From Pseudomonas chlororaphis (GTDB lineage Bacteria; Pseudomonadota; Gammaproteobacteria; Pseudomonadales; Pseudomonadaceae), in assembly GCF_001921865.1 (NCBI RefSeq), contig NZ_MSCT01000006.1:186001-250000 (forward strand): a stretch of 64,000 nt of DNA. Direction: 5' to 3'. The first letter of the stretch is position 1; each line of letters begins with the position of its first letter. The notes beneath the pieces were generated by a model. The model ran no database searches. It was not told the DNA's origin and worked only from the letters and a program-made list of their open reading frames with translations. The position numbers and the translations under genes were made by a program. Positions 50,675 to 58,103 of the stretch are shown here, one piece after another.

Positions 50675-51400
50675 TCAGGCGAACAGACGGTCGGTGTTGA
50701 TGAAGCCGCGCTGGTTTTCCGCGCGCGAGGTGCGGCAATGCTCGGCGACGCTGGGAGCGGCGTTCGTCCAGCGAAGCTTCAGCGGTTTGGGGGCGTAGTC
50801 GGGGTTGGGGTCCATCGGGTGTTGCAGGGCGGTGAGCACCACCAGGGTGTCCATCGGCGCGTACAGCTCGATGTAGTCGCCGGCGTGCGAGTTGCCCTCG
50901 ACGAAGTGCAGGGCGCCGGCCTCATCGACGTCGACTCGGCTGAACAGGTTGAGGGTCATCAGCAGGTCGGACAGGCCCAGGCCCCATTTGCCCAGTTCCA
51001 CCAGCAGGTTGTCGGTGCCGTTGCGGTAGAAACCGTTGCGCAGTTCCTGGAAGCGCCCCTGGCCGTATTTCTGCGCCACCTCCTCGGCGCACAGCACGCC
51101 GCCGAGGCTGTCGCTCCAGCCGCAGGTGTCGGCTGTGATCGCCGCCAGCACCCGGCCCATGTCCGAGTACAGGCAGTGGCCGGCGGTGAGCTTGGCGGTG
51201 TGTTGGCACTTGAGGCTGTCGGGCAGGCTCAGGCGCTCGGTCTTTTCGTTGGCGTTGAGCAGGGTCAGGCTGACGTTGGCACCGCCGCGGATATCGGTCA
51301 GGCGCAGCAGCTGGCCGCGCTTGAGGACAAAGGAACGGTGGCCGCCGCCGGGCAGGGTTTCCTCGGCGAAGGGCGGGAGCATCGGAGTCGAATCGGTCAT
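50675..51400 (-). CDS. urea-carboxylase-associated DUF1989 protein 2, probable carboxyguanidine deiminase subunit (241 aa)
   Basis: Second DUF1989 protein: SFVLKRGQLLRLTDIRGGANVSLTLLNANEKTERLSLPDSLK, CLYSDMGRVLAAITADTCGWSDSLGGVLC near 75-103, and a C-terminal DYIELYAPMDTLVVLTALQHPMDPNPDY. The ADTCG...SLGG core matches the neighbouring paralogue, so the two probably form one heteromeric enzyme. ATG at 51400 (MTDSTP) has GAGGAC nine bases upstream. It follows the transporter ATPase gene by 13 bp in the operon. Confidence 0.88.
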   Translation of the reverse strand: MTDSTPMLPPFAEETLPGGGHRSFVLKRGQLLRLTDIRGGANVSLTLLNANEKTERLSLPDSLKCQHTAKLTAGHCLYSDMGRVLAAITADTCGWSDSLGGVLCAEEVAQKYGQGRFQELRNGFYRNGTDNLLVELGKWGLGLSDLLMTLNLFSRVDVDEAGALHFVEGNSHAGDYIELYAPMDTLVVLTALQHPMDPNPDYAPKPLKLRWTNAAPSVAEHCRTSRAENQRGFINTDRLFA

Positions 51401-51413
51401 CGGTGAAGTCCTC

Positions 51414-52175
51414 TCAAGCAAGACGCAGGGGCGCTGCCGGCAGGGCGGCGCGACGCTCGCTGTTCAATGGGATGTCGTAGGTGATGCGCGCGCCGTAGGC
51501 GCCGGGGGCATGCGGGTCGAGGCGCACCTTGTCGAACACCAGCAGGCGGGTGCCGAGGCTGAAGCCTTCCGACAGGTCGTGGGTGACCATGAACACCGTC
51601 AGCCGGGTTTCGCGCCACAGCTCCAGCAGCAGGCCGTGCATGTCTTTGCGGATGCCCGGGTCCAGCGCGCCGAAGGGTTCGTCGAGCAGCAGCACCCGCG
51701 GCTGCATGATCAGCGCCTGGGCGATCGCCAGGCGCTGCTGCATGCCGCCGGAGAGTTGCGCCGGGTACTTGTCCAGGGCCTGCCCTAGGCCGACCTTGTG
51801 CAGCAGGGCCGCCGCCCGTTCCCGGGCCGCGCGCCTGGCCGCGCCGAACAGCCGGCCCAGCAGCGGCGAGCGCGGCAGTTCCAGGCCGAGGGCGACGTTG
51901 TCCAGCACCGACAGGTGGGGGAACACCGAATAGCGCTGGAACACCACGCCGCGGCTGGCGTCCGGTTCGCTGGCCAGGGGCTGGCCGTCCAGCAGGATCT
52001 CGCCGCGGCTGGCCCGTTCCTGGCCCAGCAACAGGCGCAGGAAGGTCGACTTGCCGCAGCCGGAGGCGCCCACCAGGGTGCAGAACTCGCCTTCCTCGAC
52101 GTTGAGGTCGAGGCGTTCGAGCACCACCTGCCCGGCGTACTGCTGCCAGACATTGTTCACGCTGATAAAGCTCAT
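51414..52175 (-). CDS. ABC transporter ATPase of the guanidine/urea-type importer (253 aa)
   Basis: Nitrate/taurine-type ABC ATPase: Walker A GASGCGKST (near residue 37), Q-loop VVFQRYSVFPHLSVLDN, signature LSGGMQQRLAIAQAL, Walker B RVLLLDEPFGALD and switch His in VTHDLSEG. ATG at 52175 (MSFISVNN) overlaps the permease stop by four bases. It powers import by the permease and binding protein encoded next to it; the specificity for guanidine rests on the operon context. Confidence 0.92.
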   Translation of the reverse strand: MSFISVNNVWQQYAGQVVLERLDLNVEEGEFCTLVGASGCGKSTFLRLLLGQERASRGEILLDGQPLASEPDASRGVVFQRYSVFPHLSVLDNVALGLELPRSPLLGRLFGAARRAARERAAALLHKVGLGQALDKYPAQLSGGMQQRLAIAQALIMQPRVLLLDEPFGALDPGIRKDMHGLLLELWRETRLTVFMVTHDLSEGFSLGTRLLVFDKVRLDPHAPGAYGARITYDIPLNSERRAALPAAPLRLA

Positions 52176-52987
52176 GCCCGCGCCCCCTGGTACCAGGGGA
52201 ACGCTGCCTGGGTCAGGCGCTTGAGGCCCCAGTCCATCAGCCAGGCGAGCAGGGTGATCCACGCCACGTAGGGCAGGATCACGTCCATGGCCAGGTAGCG
52301 ACGTACCAGGAAGATCCGGTAGCCCAGGCCGTCGGTGGACGCGATGGCTTCGGCGGCGATCAGGAACAGCCAGGCCGAGCCGAGCATCAGCCGCAGGGCA
52401 ATCAGCAGGCGCGGCAGCAATTGCGGCAACACCACCCGCAGGATCAGGGTCCAGGTCGAGGCGCCCAGGGTCTGGGCCTTGATCAGCAGCTCCACGGGGA
52501 TTTCCCGGGCGCGCTGTTCCAGGTCCCGGGCCAGGCTCGGGGTGATGCCGATCACGATCAGCATGATCTTCGACAGCTCGCCGAGGCCGAAGACGATGAA
52601 CAGGATCGGCAGGATCGCCAGCGGCGGCACCATCGACAGTACGGTCAGGAGCGGCGACAGCGGCGCGCCGAACAGCGGCAGGGTGCCGGCGGCGATGCCC
52701 AGGCACAACCCGGCCAGGGCACTGACGCCCAGGCCGATGGCCAGGCGCCGCAGGCTCGACGCGCTGTCCTGCCACAGCAGGTACTCGCCGGTGCGGGCGT
52801 CGGCGGTGAAGCCCAGGCGTTTCACCGCGTCGACCATCTGCACCGCGCTGGGCAGCAGCTTGTCGTTGGGGTTGTCCAGCAGCCGTTCGGCCGAGCCCAT
52901 GAAGTAGGCGAGCAGCACCAGGGCGAACGGCAGGAGCACCAGCAGCAGGCGACTCGGCCGATCCGGGTAGCGATTGATCAGGCGCAT
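52172..52987 (-). CDS. ABC transporter permease of the guanidine/urea-type importer (271 aa)
   Basis: Inner-membrane subunit of the SsuC/TauC class with about six hydrophobic segments (LLLVLLPFALVLLAYFMG at the N-terminus, MLGSAWLFLIAAEAIAS near the end). The EAA-type loop that contacts the ATPase is seen in AQTLGASTWTLILRVVLPQLLPRLLIALRLMLG near residue 185. ATG at 52987 is 14 bp after the binding-protein stop. The expected partner of the preceding binding-protein and following ATPase genes. Confidence 0.9.
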   Translation of the reverse strand: MRLINRYPDRPSRLLLVLLPFALVLLAYFMGSAERLLDNPNDKLLPSAVQMVDAVKRLGFTADARTGEYLLWQDSASSLRRLAIGLGVSALAGLCLGIAAGTLPLFGAPLSPLLTVLSMVPPLAILPILFIVFGLGELSKIMLIVIGITPSLARDLEQRAREIPVELLIKAQTLGASTWTLILRVVLPQLLPRLLIALRLMLGSAWLFLIAAEAIASTDGLGYRIFLVRRYLAMDVILPYVAWITLLAWLMDWGLKRLTQAAFPWYQGARA

Positions 52988-53001
52988 GGCCAGTCCTCCT
53001 G

Positions 53002-54078
53002 TTACAGCTTGGCGTCGGCCGCCAGTTGCACGAAGCTCGGGTCGAAGCGCAGCTTGAGGTTGGTCGTGTCGCCGCTGACGACGCCGCCGGCGAAGCTCAT
53101 GCCGACGGCGCTGGTGTCCCTGGCGCCTTCGCCCAGCAGGCCGTGCTGGAAGGAGAACTCGGCCACCTTGCGCATGGTTTTCGGCAGCTCCGCGCTGGTG
53201 GCGAAGGCCAGGGCTTCCAGGGGCGTGGCGAACAGTCTGGTGGTGTCCAGTTGCGCCTGGAAGCCTGCCAGGTCGGTGCCCGAGGCCTTGGCCATGTGTT
53301 CCAGCGCGGCCCGGCTTTGCGCGTTGTTGGCGTTCATCAGCGCCACCACTTCGAACCAGGCGCCGGTCAGCGCCTTGCCCAGGGCCGGGTTGTCGTTGAG
53401 GGTGGCGCTGTTGACCACCATCATGTCCATGATCTCGCCGGGGATCTGGCTGGAGTTGAAGACTTCGCTGACTCCGGGCTTGGCCTTGATCTGCGAGAGC
53501 ATCGGGTTCCAGGTGGTGACGGCCTGCACCTGTTCGGTATCGAAGGCGGCGGCGATGTCGGCGTCGGAGGTGTTGACCACTTTCAGGTCTTTCTCGGTGA
53601 GGTCCACCGAGTCCAGGGCGCGTGCCAGCAGGTAGTGGGACACCGAGAGTTCCACCAGGTTGACGTCCAGGCCCTTGAGGTCGGCGACCTGCTTGCCGGC
53701 GCCCTTGAGCACCACGCCGTCGTTGCCGTTGGAGAAGTCGCTGACGATCAGCGCGGTGCTGTCCACGCCGCCGGCGGCAGGGATGGTCAGGGCATCCATG
53801 TTGGTCATGGTGCAGCCATCGAACTGGCCGGCGGTGTACTGGTTGATGGATTCGACGTAGTCGTTGAGCTGCACTACGTCGATGCTGATGCCGTACTTTT
53901 TCGCCCACTTGTCGACGATGCCCTGGCTTGCGGCGTACTCCCACGGCATCCAGCCGGCGTAGATCGTCCAGCAGACGCTGAAGTGGTCTTTGCGGGCGGC
54001 CTGGGAGGGGGCGCTGGCGAGGGTGGCGAGTACCGCGAAGGCGGCGGCGAGCAGAGCGGGAAAACGGAGCTGGGGCAT
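53002..54078 (-). CDS. periplasmic substrate-binding protein of the guanidine/urea-type ABC importer (358 aa)
   Basis: Type-2 periplasmic binding protein of the NMT1/THI5-like class, often annotated as a putative urea ABC binding protein. Signal peptide residues 1-26 (LLAAAFAVLATLASAPSQA), then HFSVCWTIYAGWMPWEYAASQGIVDKWAKKYGISIDVVQLNDY and QFDGCTMTNMDALTIPAAGGVDSTALIVSDFSNGNDGVV. ATG at 54078 (MPQLRFPALL) follows CTGGAG. First gene of the operon, 59 bp downstream of the guanidine-I riboswitch, which indicates that guanidine or a near relative is the transported ligand. Confidence 0.9.
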   Translation of the reverse strand: MPQLRFPALLAAAFAVLATLASAPSQAARKDHFSVCWTIYAGWMPWEYAASQGIVDKWAKKYGISIDVVQLNDYVESINQYTAGQFDGCTMTNMDALTIPAAGGVDSTALIVSDFSNGNDGVVLKGAGKQVADLKGLDVNLVELSVSHYLLARALDSVDLTEKDLKVVNTSDADIAAAFDTEQVQAVTTWNPMLSQIKAKPGVSEVFNSSQIPGEIMDMMVVNSATLNDNPALGKALTGAWFEVVALMNANNAQSRAALEHMAKASGTDLAGFQAQLDTTRLFATPLEALAFATSAELPKTMRKVAEFSFQHGLLGEGARDTSAVGMSFAGGVVSGDTTNLKLRFDPSFVQLAADAKL

Positions 54079-54137
54079 GGGTGGTTCTCCAGTTGATCGT
54101 GGGCGGACAGGAGTACGCAGCACCGCGAGCGGTGGCT

Positions 54138-54234
54138 TGTCTCCCGGGCTTTTGTCCCGCCGTGTAACCTCAACTGGAGGTCGCCAACTCTCGGACCAGC
54201 CACTCGCGAAGGCGAGCCGGAACCCTAGTCGGCC
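54138..54234 (-). ncRNA. guanidine-I (ykkC) riboswitch
   Basis: On the minus strand the sequence carries the class hallmarks in order: CTAGGGTTCCGG, a GGCTCGC-CTTC-GCGAGT hairpin, GGCTGGTCCGAGAG, a second hairpin ACCTC-CAGTT-GAGGT, then ACACGGCGGG, ACAAAAGCCCGGGAGACA. This is the guanidine-I aptamer consensus almost base for base. It lies 59 bases before the ABC binding-protein start; the next CACCGC-TC-GCGGTG hairpin may be part of the expression platform. It should switch the operon on when guanidine is present. Confidence 0.95.
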
Positions 54235-54581
54235 ATTGCAAATTGTGGTGCTGCGAACCTGTGATGACTCCTGCACGCCATGACTAAAGCGAGACGCGTG
54301 CCAAGTACCGGGGAATGCCTGTCTAGAAGGGCTGGGGCCTTGGCGAGGGAAGAGTGGGGCGCGAAACCTGCCTTCAAGTAGTGCGTGCGTGCACCAGCCT
54401 GGAGCCCGCGAAAACCGGCGCTTCTCGGATCCAAAATGGCGGGTGGGCGACTTGTATCAATGTGTGTCGAAAATCGCACCAGACCCGGTTTTCACGGTCA
54501 GATATTTCGTCAGCCAGAACATCCGTGGCTGCCGCCGGTCAGCGTCGCTGGCATGGCTCTTTCGCGGTCCAGGAGGCCGCC
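54235..54581. other. non-coding stretch between the riboswitch and the Tyr-rich lipoprotein gene
   Basis: About 350 bases holding the divergent promoters: that of the guanidine operon on the minus strand (transcription starting above 54234) and that of the lipoprotein gene on the plus strand. No gene, repeat or convincing sigma-54 site was found. Confidence 0.6.
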
Positions 54582-54998
54582 ATGTATCGTCGAATTCTTC
54601 TCACTGCGTTCCTGGGTTTGGCTCTTTCTGCCTGCGTTCCTTACTACGACACAGGTTCCAGCTACTACCGCTCTGAGGTCTATACGACACCGGCGCCGGT
54701 CTATTACGGCGGCTCTTATTATTCGTCCGGTCGCGGCTATTACGCGCCGCGTTACTACCAACCGGCGCCGCGGTATTACCAGCCCCGCTATTACCAACCG
54801 GCACCGCGCTACTACCAGGCAGCGCCGCGAGCGGTCTACCGCAGCTACCCGAACCGTGGCTGGGATGGCCACCGCCAGGACTGGAACAACAATGACCGGC
54901 GCCACGACGGGCGCGGCGACCATGATGGCCGGCGCGGCGGTCGGGACTGGAGCGACCGTGGCCGCGACGATCGTCGCGGCGACCGCCACAACCGCTGA
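54582..54998 (+). CDS. Tyr/Pro-repeat and Arg/Asp/Gly-rich lipoprotein (138 aa)
   Basis: Short lipoprotein signal peptide with lipobox LSAC (Cys18 in LGLALSACVPYY), then tyrosine-rich sequence with repeats of the YYQPAPRYYQP type (residues about 52-80) and a highly charged tail of R, D, G and H (RRHDGRGDHDGRRGG and RGRDDRRGDRHNR). Low-complexity, probably disordered, anchored to the envelope. The start at 54582 is set by AGGAGG five bases upstream. Not recognised as a named family; single gene with its own terminator. Confidence 0.85.
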   Translation: MYRRILLTAFLGLALSACVPYYDTGSSYYRSEVYTTPAPVYYGGSYYSSGRGYYAPRYYQPAPRYYQPRYYQPAPRYYQAAPRAVYRSYPNRGWDGHRQDWNNNDRRHDGRGDHDGRRGGRDWSDRGRDDRRGDRHNR

Positions 54999-55016
54999 TT
55001 CCCCCACAACCGACAA

Positions 55017-55040
55017 GCGGCGCCAGGAGCGCCGCTTTTT
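55017..55040 (+). terminator. rho-independent terminator
   Basis: GCGGCGC-CAGGA-GCGCCGC followed by TTTTT, 18 bases after the lipoprotein stop and just before the end of the convergent hydratase-family gene. Confidence 0.9.
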
Positions 55041-55052
55041 CGTGGCCGTCTT

Positions 55053-56165
55053 TCAGACGTCCGACAGATCCGCCAGGGGGTGGCGGCCTTCCCAGGCCTT
55101 GTGGAAATGCGCCTGCACCACAGCCTCGGGCACGCTGTTGATGTCCGGCCAGTGCCAGCGGGGCTTGTGGTCCTTGTCGAGCAAGCGCGCCCGCACCCCT
55201 TCGCTGAATTCCGGGTGCCGGCAGCAGTTCAGGCTCAGGGTGTATTCCATCTGGAACACCTGGGCCAGGGACAGGTGCCGCGCCCGTTCGATCTGCTCCC
55301 AGACCAGATGGGCCGTCAGCGGGCAGCCCTCGCTCATGGTCTTGGCCGCGCGGGCCAGCAGGGGATCGCGGTGATCGCGAAGCAGGGCGATGGCCCGCCA
55401 GGCGCACCGCACATCGCTGACATCCAGCCATTCGTCGATCTGCTGGCGGCGCGGCAGCCACTGCGCTTCGGGCATCTGCGCCAGGGCTTCCTGTTGCAAC
55501 GCCTTGAGCAGGCTGTTGAGCTGCATCGGCGTCTGTTCCTGCCAGTTGAGTTGCAACAGGCCGTCGATCAGCGCTTCTTGCTGGTCGTCGCGCAGGAAGC
55601 GGTCGGCCAGGTCCAGGTCGATGGCGTCGCGGCCGTTCATCTGGGCGCCGGTCAGGCCGAGGAACAACCCGAGCTTGCCCGGCAGGCGCGAGAGGAACCA
55701 GCTGGCGCCGACGTCCGGGTACAGGCCGATGCTGATCTCCGGCATCGCCAGGCGGCTGCTCGGCGTGACGATACGAATGGCGGCGCCTTGCAGCAGGCCC
55801 ATGCCGCCGCCGAGCACATAGCCGTGGCCCCAGCAGATCAGCGGTTTGGGGTAGGAGTGCAGGTGGTAGTCGAGGCGGTATTCGGCGGCGAAGAACTGCG
55901 CGGCCAGCGGCGGCACTTCGCCCGGGTGGGCCAGGCAGGCCTGGACCAGGCTGCGCACTTCGCCGCCGGCGCAAAAGGCCTTGGCGCCGTTGCCGCGCAA
56001 CAGCACGCAGACGATCTGCGGGTCCCGGGCCCAGGTTTCCAGGCGCTCGGCCAGCTGCTGGATCATCGGCAGGGACAAGGCGTTGAGGGACTGTTCGGCG
56101 TCCAGGCTGGCGATGCCGATGCGCGCGCCGCCGGTGCCGGTGAGTTCTTCGACGTGCAGATTCAT
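55053..56165 (-). CDS. enoyl-CoA hydratase/isomerase family, 3-hydroxyisobutyryl-CoA hydrolase-like (370 aa)
   Basis: Crotonase-fold protein longer than plain hydratases (about 260 aa), as for HIBYL-CoA hydrolases. Landmarks are LDAEQSLNALSLPMIQQL near residue 22, VLLRGNGAKAFCAGGEVRSL near 54, WGHGYVLGGGMGLLQGAAIRIVT near 112 (oxyanion-hole glycines), and MPEISIGLYPDVGASWFLSRLPG with the catalytic Glu near 142 and Asp near 150. HIBYL-CoA hydrolase acts in valine degradation. No other valine genes are adjacent, so a related beta-hydroxyacyl-CoA is possible. Convergent with the lipoprotein gene. Confidence 0.87.
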   Translation of the reverse strand: MNLHVEELTGTGGARIGIASLDAEQSLNALSLPMIQQLAERLETWARDPQIVCVLLRGNGAKAFCAGGEVRSLVQACLAHPGEVPPLAAQFFAAEYRLDYHLHSYPKPLICWGHGYVLGGGMGLLQGAAIRIVTPSSRLAMPEISIGLYPDVGASWFLSRLPGKLGLFLGLTGAQMNGRDAIDLDLADRFLRDDQQEALIDGLLQLNWQEQTPMQLNSLLKALQQEALAQMPEAQWLPRRQQIDEWLDVSDVRCAWRAIALLRDHRDPLLARAAKTMSEGCPLTAHLVWEQIERARHLSLAQVFQMEYTLSLNCCRHPEFSEGVRARLLDKDHKPRWHWPDINSVPEAVVQAHFHKAWEGRHPLADLSDV

Positions 56166-56297
56166 CGTGACCTCGATCGGGAATTTGAGCGTTCAGTATG
56201 ATCGCTACCGGGGAAAGTGCCGGTTCTGCGTCAGATCAATTGACAAGCGTGGTGGGCTTTCCTAGGGTGCGTCCCATTGATTTTACCGGGTGCAACC

Positions 56298-56990
56298 ATG
56301 ACCGACGACGACCGTATCAAACTCGAACCGAGCTGGAAGCAGGCACTGCGTGCCGAATTCGACCAGCCCTACATGGCGGAGTTGCGCGAGTTCCTGCGTC
56401 AGGAACACGCCGCCGGCAAGGAGATCTACCCGCCGGGCCCGCTGATCTTCAATGCGCTGAACTCGACGCCGCTGGACAAGGTCAAGGTGGTGATCCTCGG
56501 CCAGGACCCTTACCACGGCCCGGGCCAGGCCCACGGCCTGTGCTTCTCGGTGCAGCCGGGCGTGCCGGCGCCGCCGTCCCTGGTGAACATCTATAAAGAG
56601 CTCAAGCGCGACCTGAACATCGACATCCCCAACCACGGCTACCTGCAAAGCTGGGCCGACCAGGGCGTGCTGATGCTCAACACCACCATGACCGTGCAGC
56701 GGGCCAACGCCGCTTCCCATGCGGGCAAGGGCTGGCAGTTCTTCACCGACCGGATCATCGAAGTGGTGAGCGAACACCAGCCGCACCTGGTGTTCCTGCT
56801 GTGGGGGTCCCATGCGCAGGGCAAGCAGAAACTGATCGACGCCACCAAGCATCTGGTGTTGACGTCGGTGCACCCGTCGCCCTTGTCGGCGTACCGCGGG
56901 TTTCTCGGTTGCGGGCATTTCAGCCGGACCAACAAGTACCTCGAGCAGAACGGCGAGACCCCGATCGAGTGGCGCTTGCCGCCGGTTTGA
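56298..56990 (+). CDS. ung: uracil-DNA glycosylase (230 aa)
   Basis: Base-excision repair enzyme removing uracil from DNA. The water-activating motif [13 protein letters not shown] is near residue 67, [11 protein letters not shown] near 167, and [13 protein letters not shown] near 193 holds the catalytic His and Leu-loop. All are canonical family 1 features and the length is normal. ATG at 56298 (MTDDDR) gives the standard N-terminus; the upstream frame extension has no site. Its position before abrB-like/tctABC is as I recall for P. aeruginosa (ung next to the tct locus). Confidence 0.96.
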   Translation: MTDDDRIKLEPSWKQALRAEFDQPYMAELREFLRQEHAAGKEIYPPGPLIFNALNSTPLDKVKVVILGQDPYHGPGQAHGLCFSVQPGVPAPPSLVNIYKELKRDLNIDIPNHGYLQSWADQGVLMLNTTMTVQRANAASHAGKGWQFFTDRIIEVVSEHQPHLVFLLWGSHAQGKQKLIDATKHLVLTSVHPSPLSAYRGFLGCGHFSRTNKYLEQNGETPIEWRLPPV

Positions 56991-57003
56991 GGGGGAGGGC
57001 CTC

Positions 57004-57048
57004 ATCGCGGGCAAGCCTCGCTCTTGTAGGAGCGAGCTGGCTCGCGAT
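57004..57048. repeat. compact REP inverted pair
   Basis: ATCGCGGGCAAGCCTCGCTC-TTGTAG-GAGCGAGCTGGCTCGCGAT: two REP units of the GGAGCGAGC class meet head to head with only a six-base gap, giving a long hairpin between convergent genes. Confidence 0.8.
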
Positions 57049-57065
57049 AAAGGCGCCTCGGTCGT

Positions 57066-58103
57066 TCAGGCGGAGTCCGCTTGCCGGTTCCAATGCCGGA
57101 ACAACGGCTCGGCCAGGAACAGCACGAACAGCAAGCGCATCACCTGCATCGCCGTCACCAGCGGTACCGACAGTTGCAGGGTCTCGGCCGTCAGGCTCAT
57201 TTCCGCGATGCCGCCGGGCATCATGCCCAACGTCAACGAACGCAGGTCCAGGTGGGTCAGGGCGCTCAGGGCCATGGCCGCGAGGCCGGCGATAAGCATG
57301 GTCAGCGCGGTGCCGACCAGGGTCCGGCCCATGAACGACGGTGCGCGGCGAAAGAACTGCCGGTTGAAGTGACAGCCCAGGCCGCTGCCGATCAGCCACT
57401 GGCCGATCTGGCTGCCGCCGTCCGGCAGGCCGATGTGCAGGTCCCAGCCGATACTGACCGCGGCGCTCACCAGCAACGGTCCGAACAGCCAGGGGTTGGG
57501 TTGGCGCAGGCGCTGCCAGCACCAGGCGACCAGCGCGCCCAGCGGAAACAGCAGGGCCAGCCAGCGCCAGTCGACGCTGGCCGGGTGCAATTGCGGCACG
57601 CCTTCACCCAACAGGTACTTGAAGGCCGCCGGCACGCACAAGACCACCACCAGCACCCGCAGGCTCTGCCCCGCCGCGACGCGGCTGAGCACCGCGCCGT
57701 TGCGCGCGCCGAGGTTGACCATCTCCCCGGAACCGCCCGGCATGCTGGAGAAGAACGCGGTGGCCCGGTCCTCGCCGGTACGCCGCAGCAGCCACACCCC
57801 GACCACGCTGGACAGGCTGGTGACCAGCGCACCGAAGAAGATCAGGCCGAAGTGGCTCATGACCTGCTCCATCACCACGGGGGTGAAGTGCAGGCCGATA
57901 CCGATGCCCACCACCCATTGCCCGCATTTACGCCCGCCGGGGATTTCCGCCAGTTGCCAGGGCGTCAGGCAGCGCACCAGGATGATCGCCAGCAATGAGC
58001 CGACCATCCACGGCAGCGGCCAGCCGACCTGGCTGGCGAGGTAACCGCCGACCAGACCGACCAGGGGCGTGCCCCACCACTGTTTGAAGGTGGCCTCAGA
58101 CAT
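57066..58103 (-). CDS. AbrB-family membrane protein (345 aa)
   Basis: Integral membrane protein of the AbrB/Gate-type family (formerly called ammonia monooxygenase) with about ten hydrophobic stretches, including GLVGGYLASQVGWPLPWMVGSLLAIILVRCLTPW and QLIAVGIGIGLHFTP-like segments. Two tandem AbrB repeats are suggested by GWPLPWMVGSL...MMPGGIAEMSLTA and SSMPGGSGEMVNLGAR. It overlaps tctA by eight bases and is cotranscribed with the tct genes. Its function is unknown. Confidence 0.88.
   Translation of the reverse strand: MSEATFKQWWGTPLVGLVGGYLASQVGWPLPWMVGSLLAIILVRCLTPWQLAEIPGGRKCGQWVVGIGIGLHFTPVVMEQVMSHFGLIFFGALVTSLSSVVGVWLLRRTGEDRATAFFSSMPGGSGEMVNLGARNGAVLSRVAAGQSLRVLVVVLCVPAAFKYLLGEGVPQLHPASVDWRWLALLFPLGALVAWCWQRLRQPNPWLFGPLLVSAAVSIGWDLHIGLPDGGSQIGQWLIGSGLGCHFNRQFFRRAPSFMGRTLVGTALTMLIAGLAAMALSALTHLDLRSLTLGMMPGGIAEMSLTAETLQLSVPLVTAMQVMRLLFVLFLAEPLFRHWNRQADSA

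Noticed and set aside
54240..54260. Sigma-54-like sequence (GCAAATTGTGGTGC, minus strand reading GCACCACAATTTGC) before the guanidine riboswitch
   Set aside because: The spacing between the GC and GG elements is one base too long and the -24 element has mismatches, so it does not meet the sigma-54 rule.
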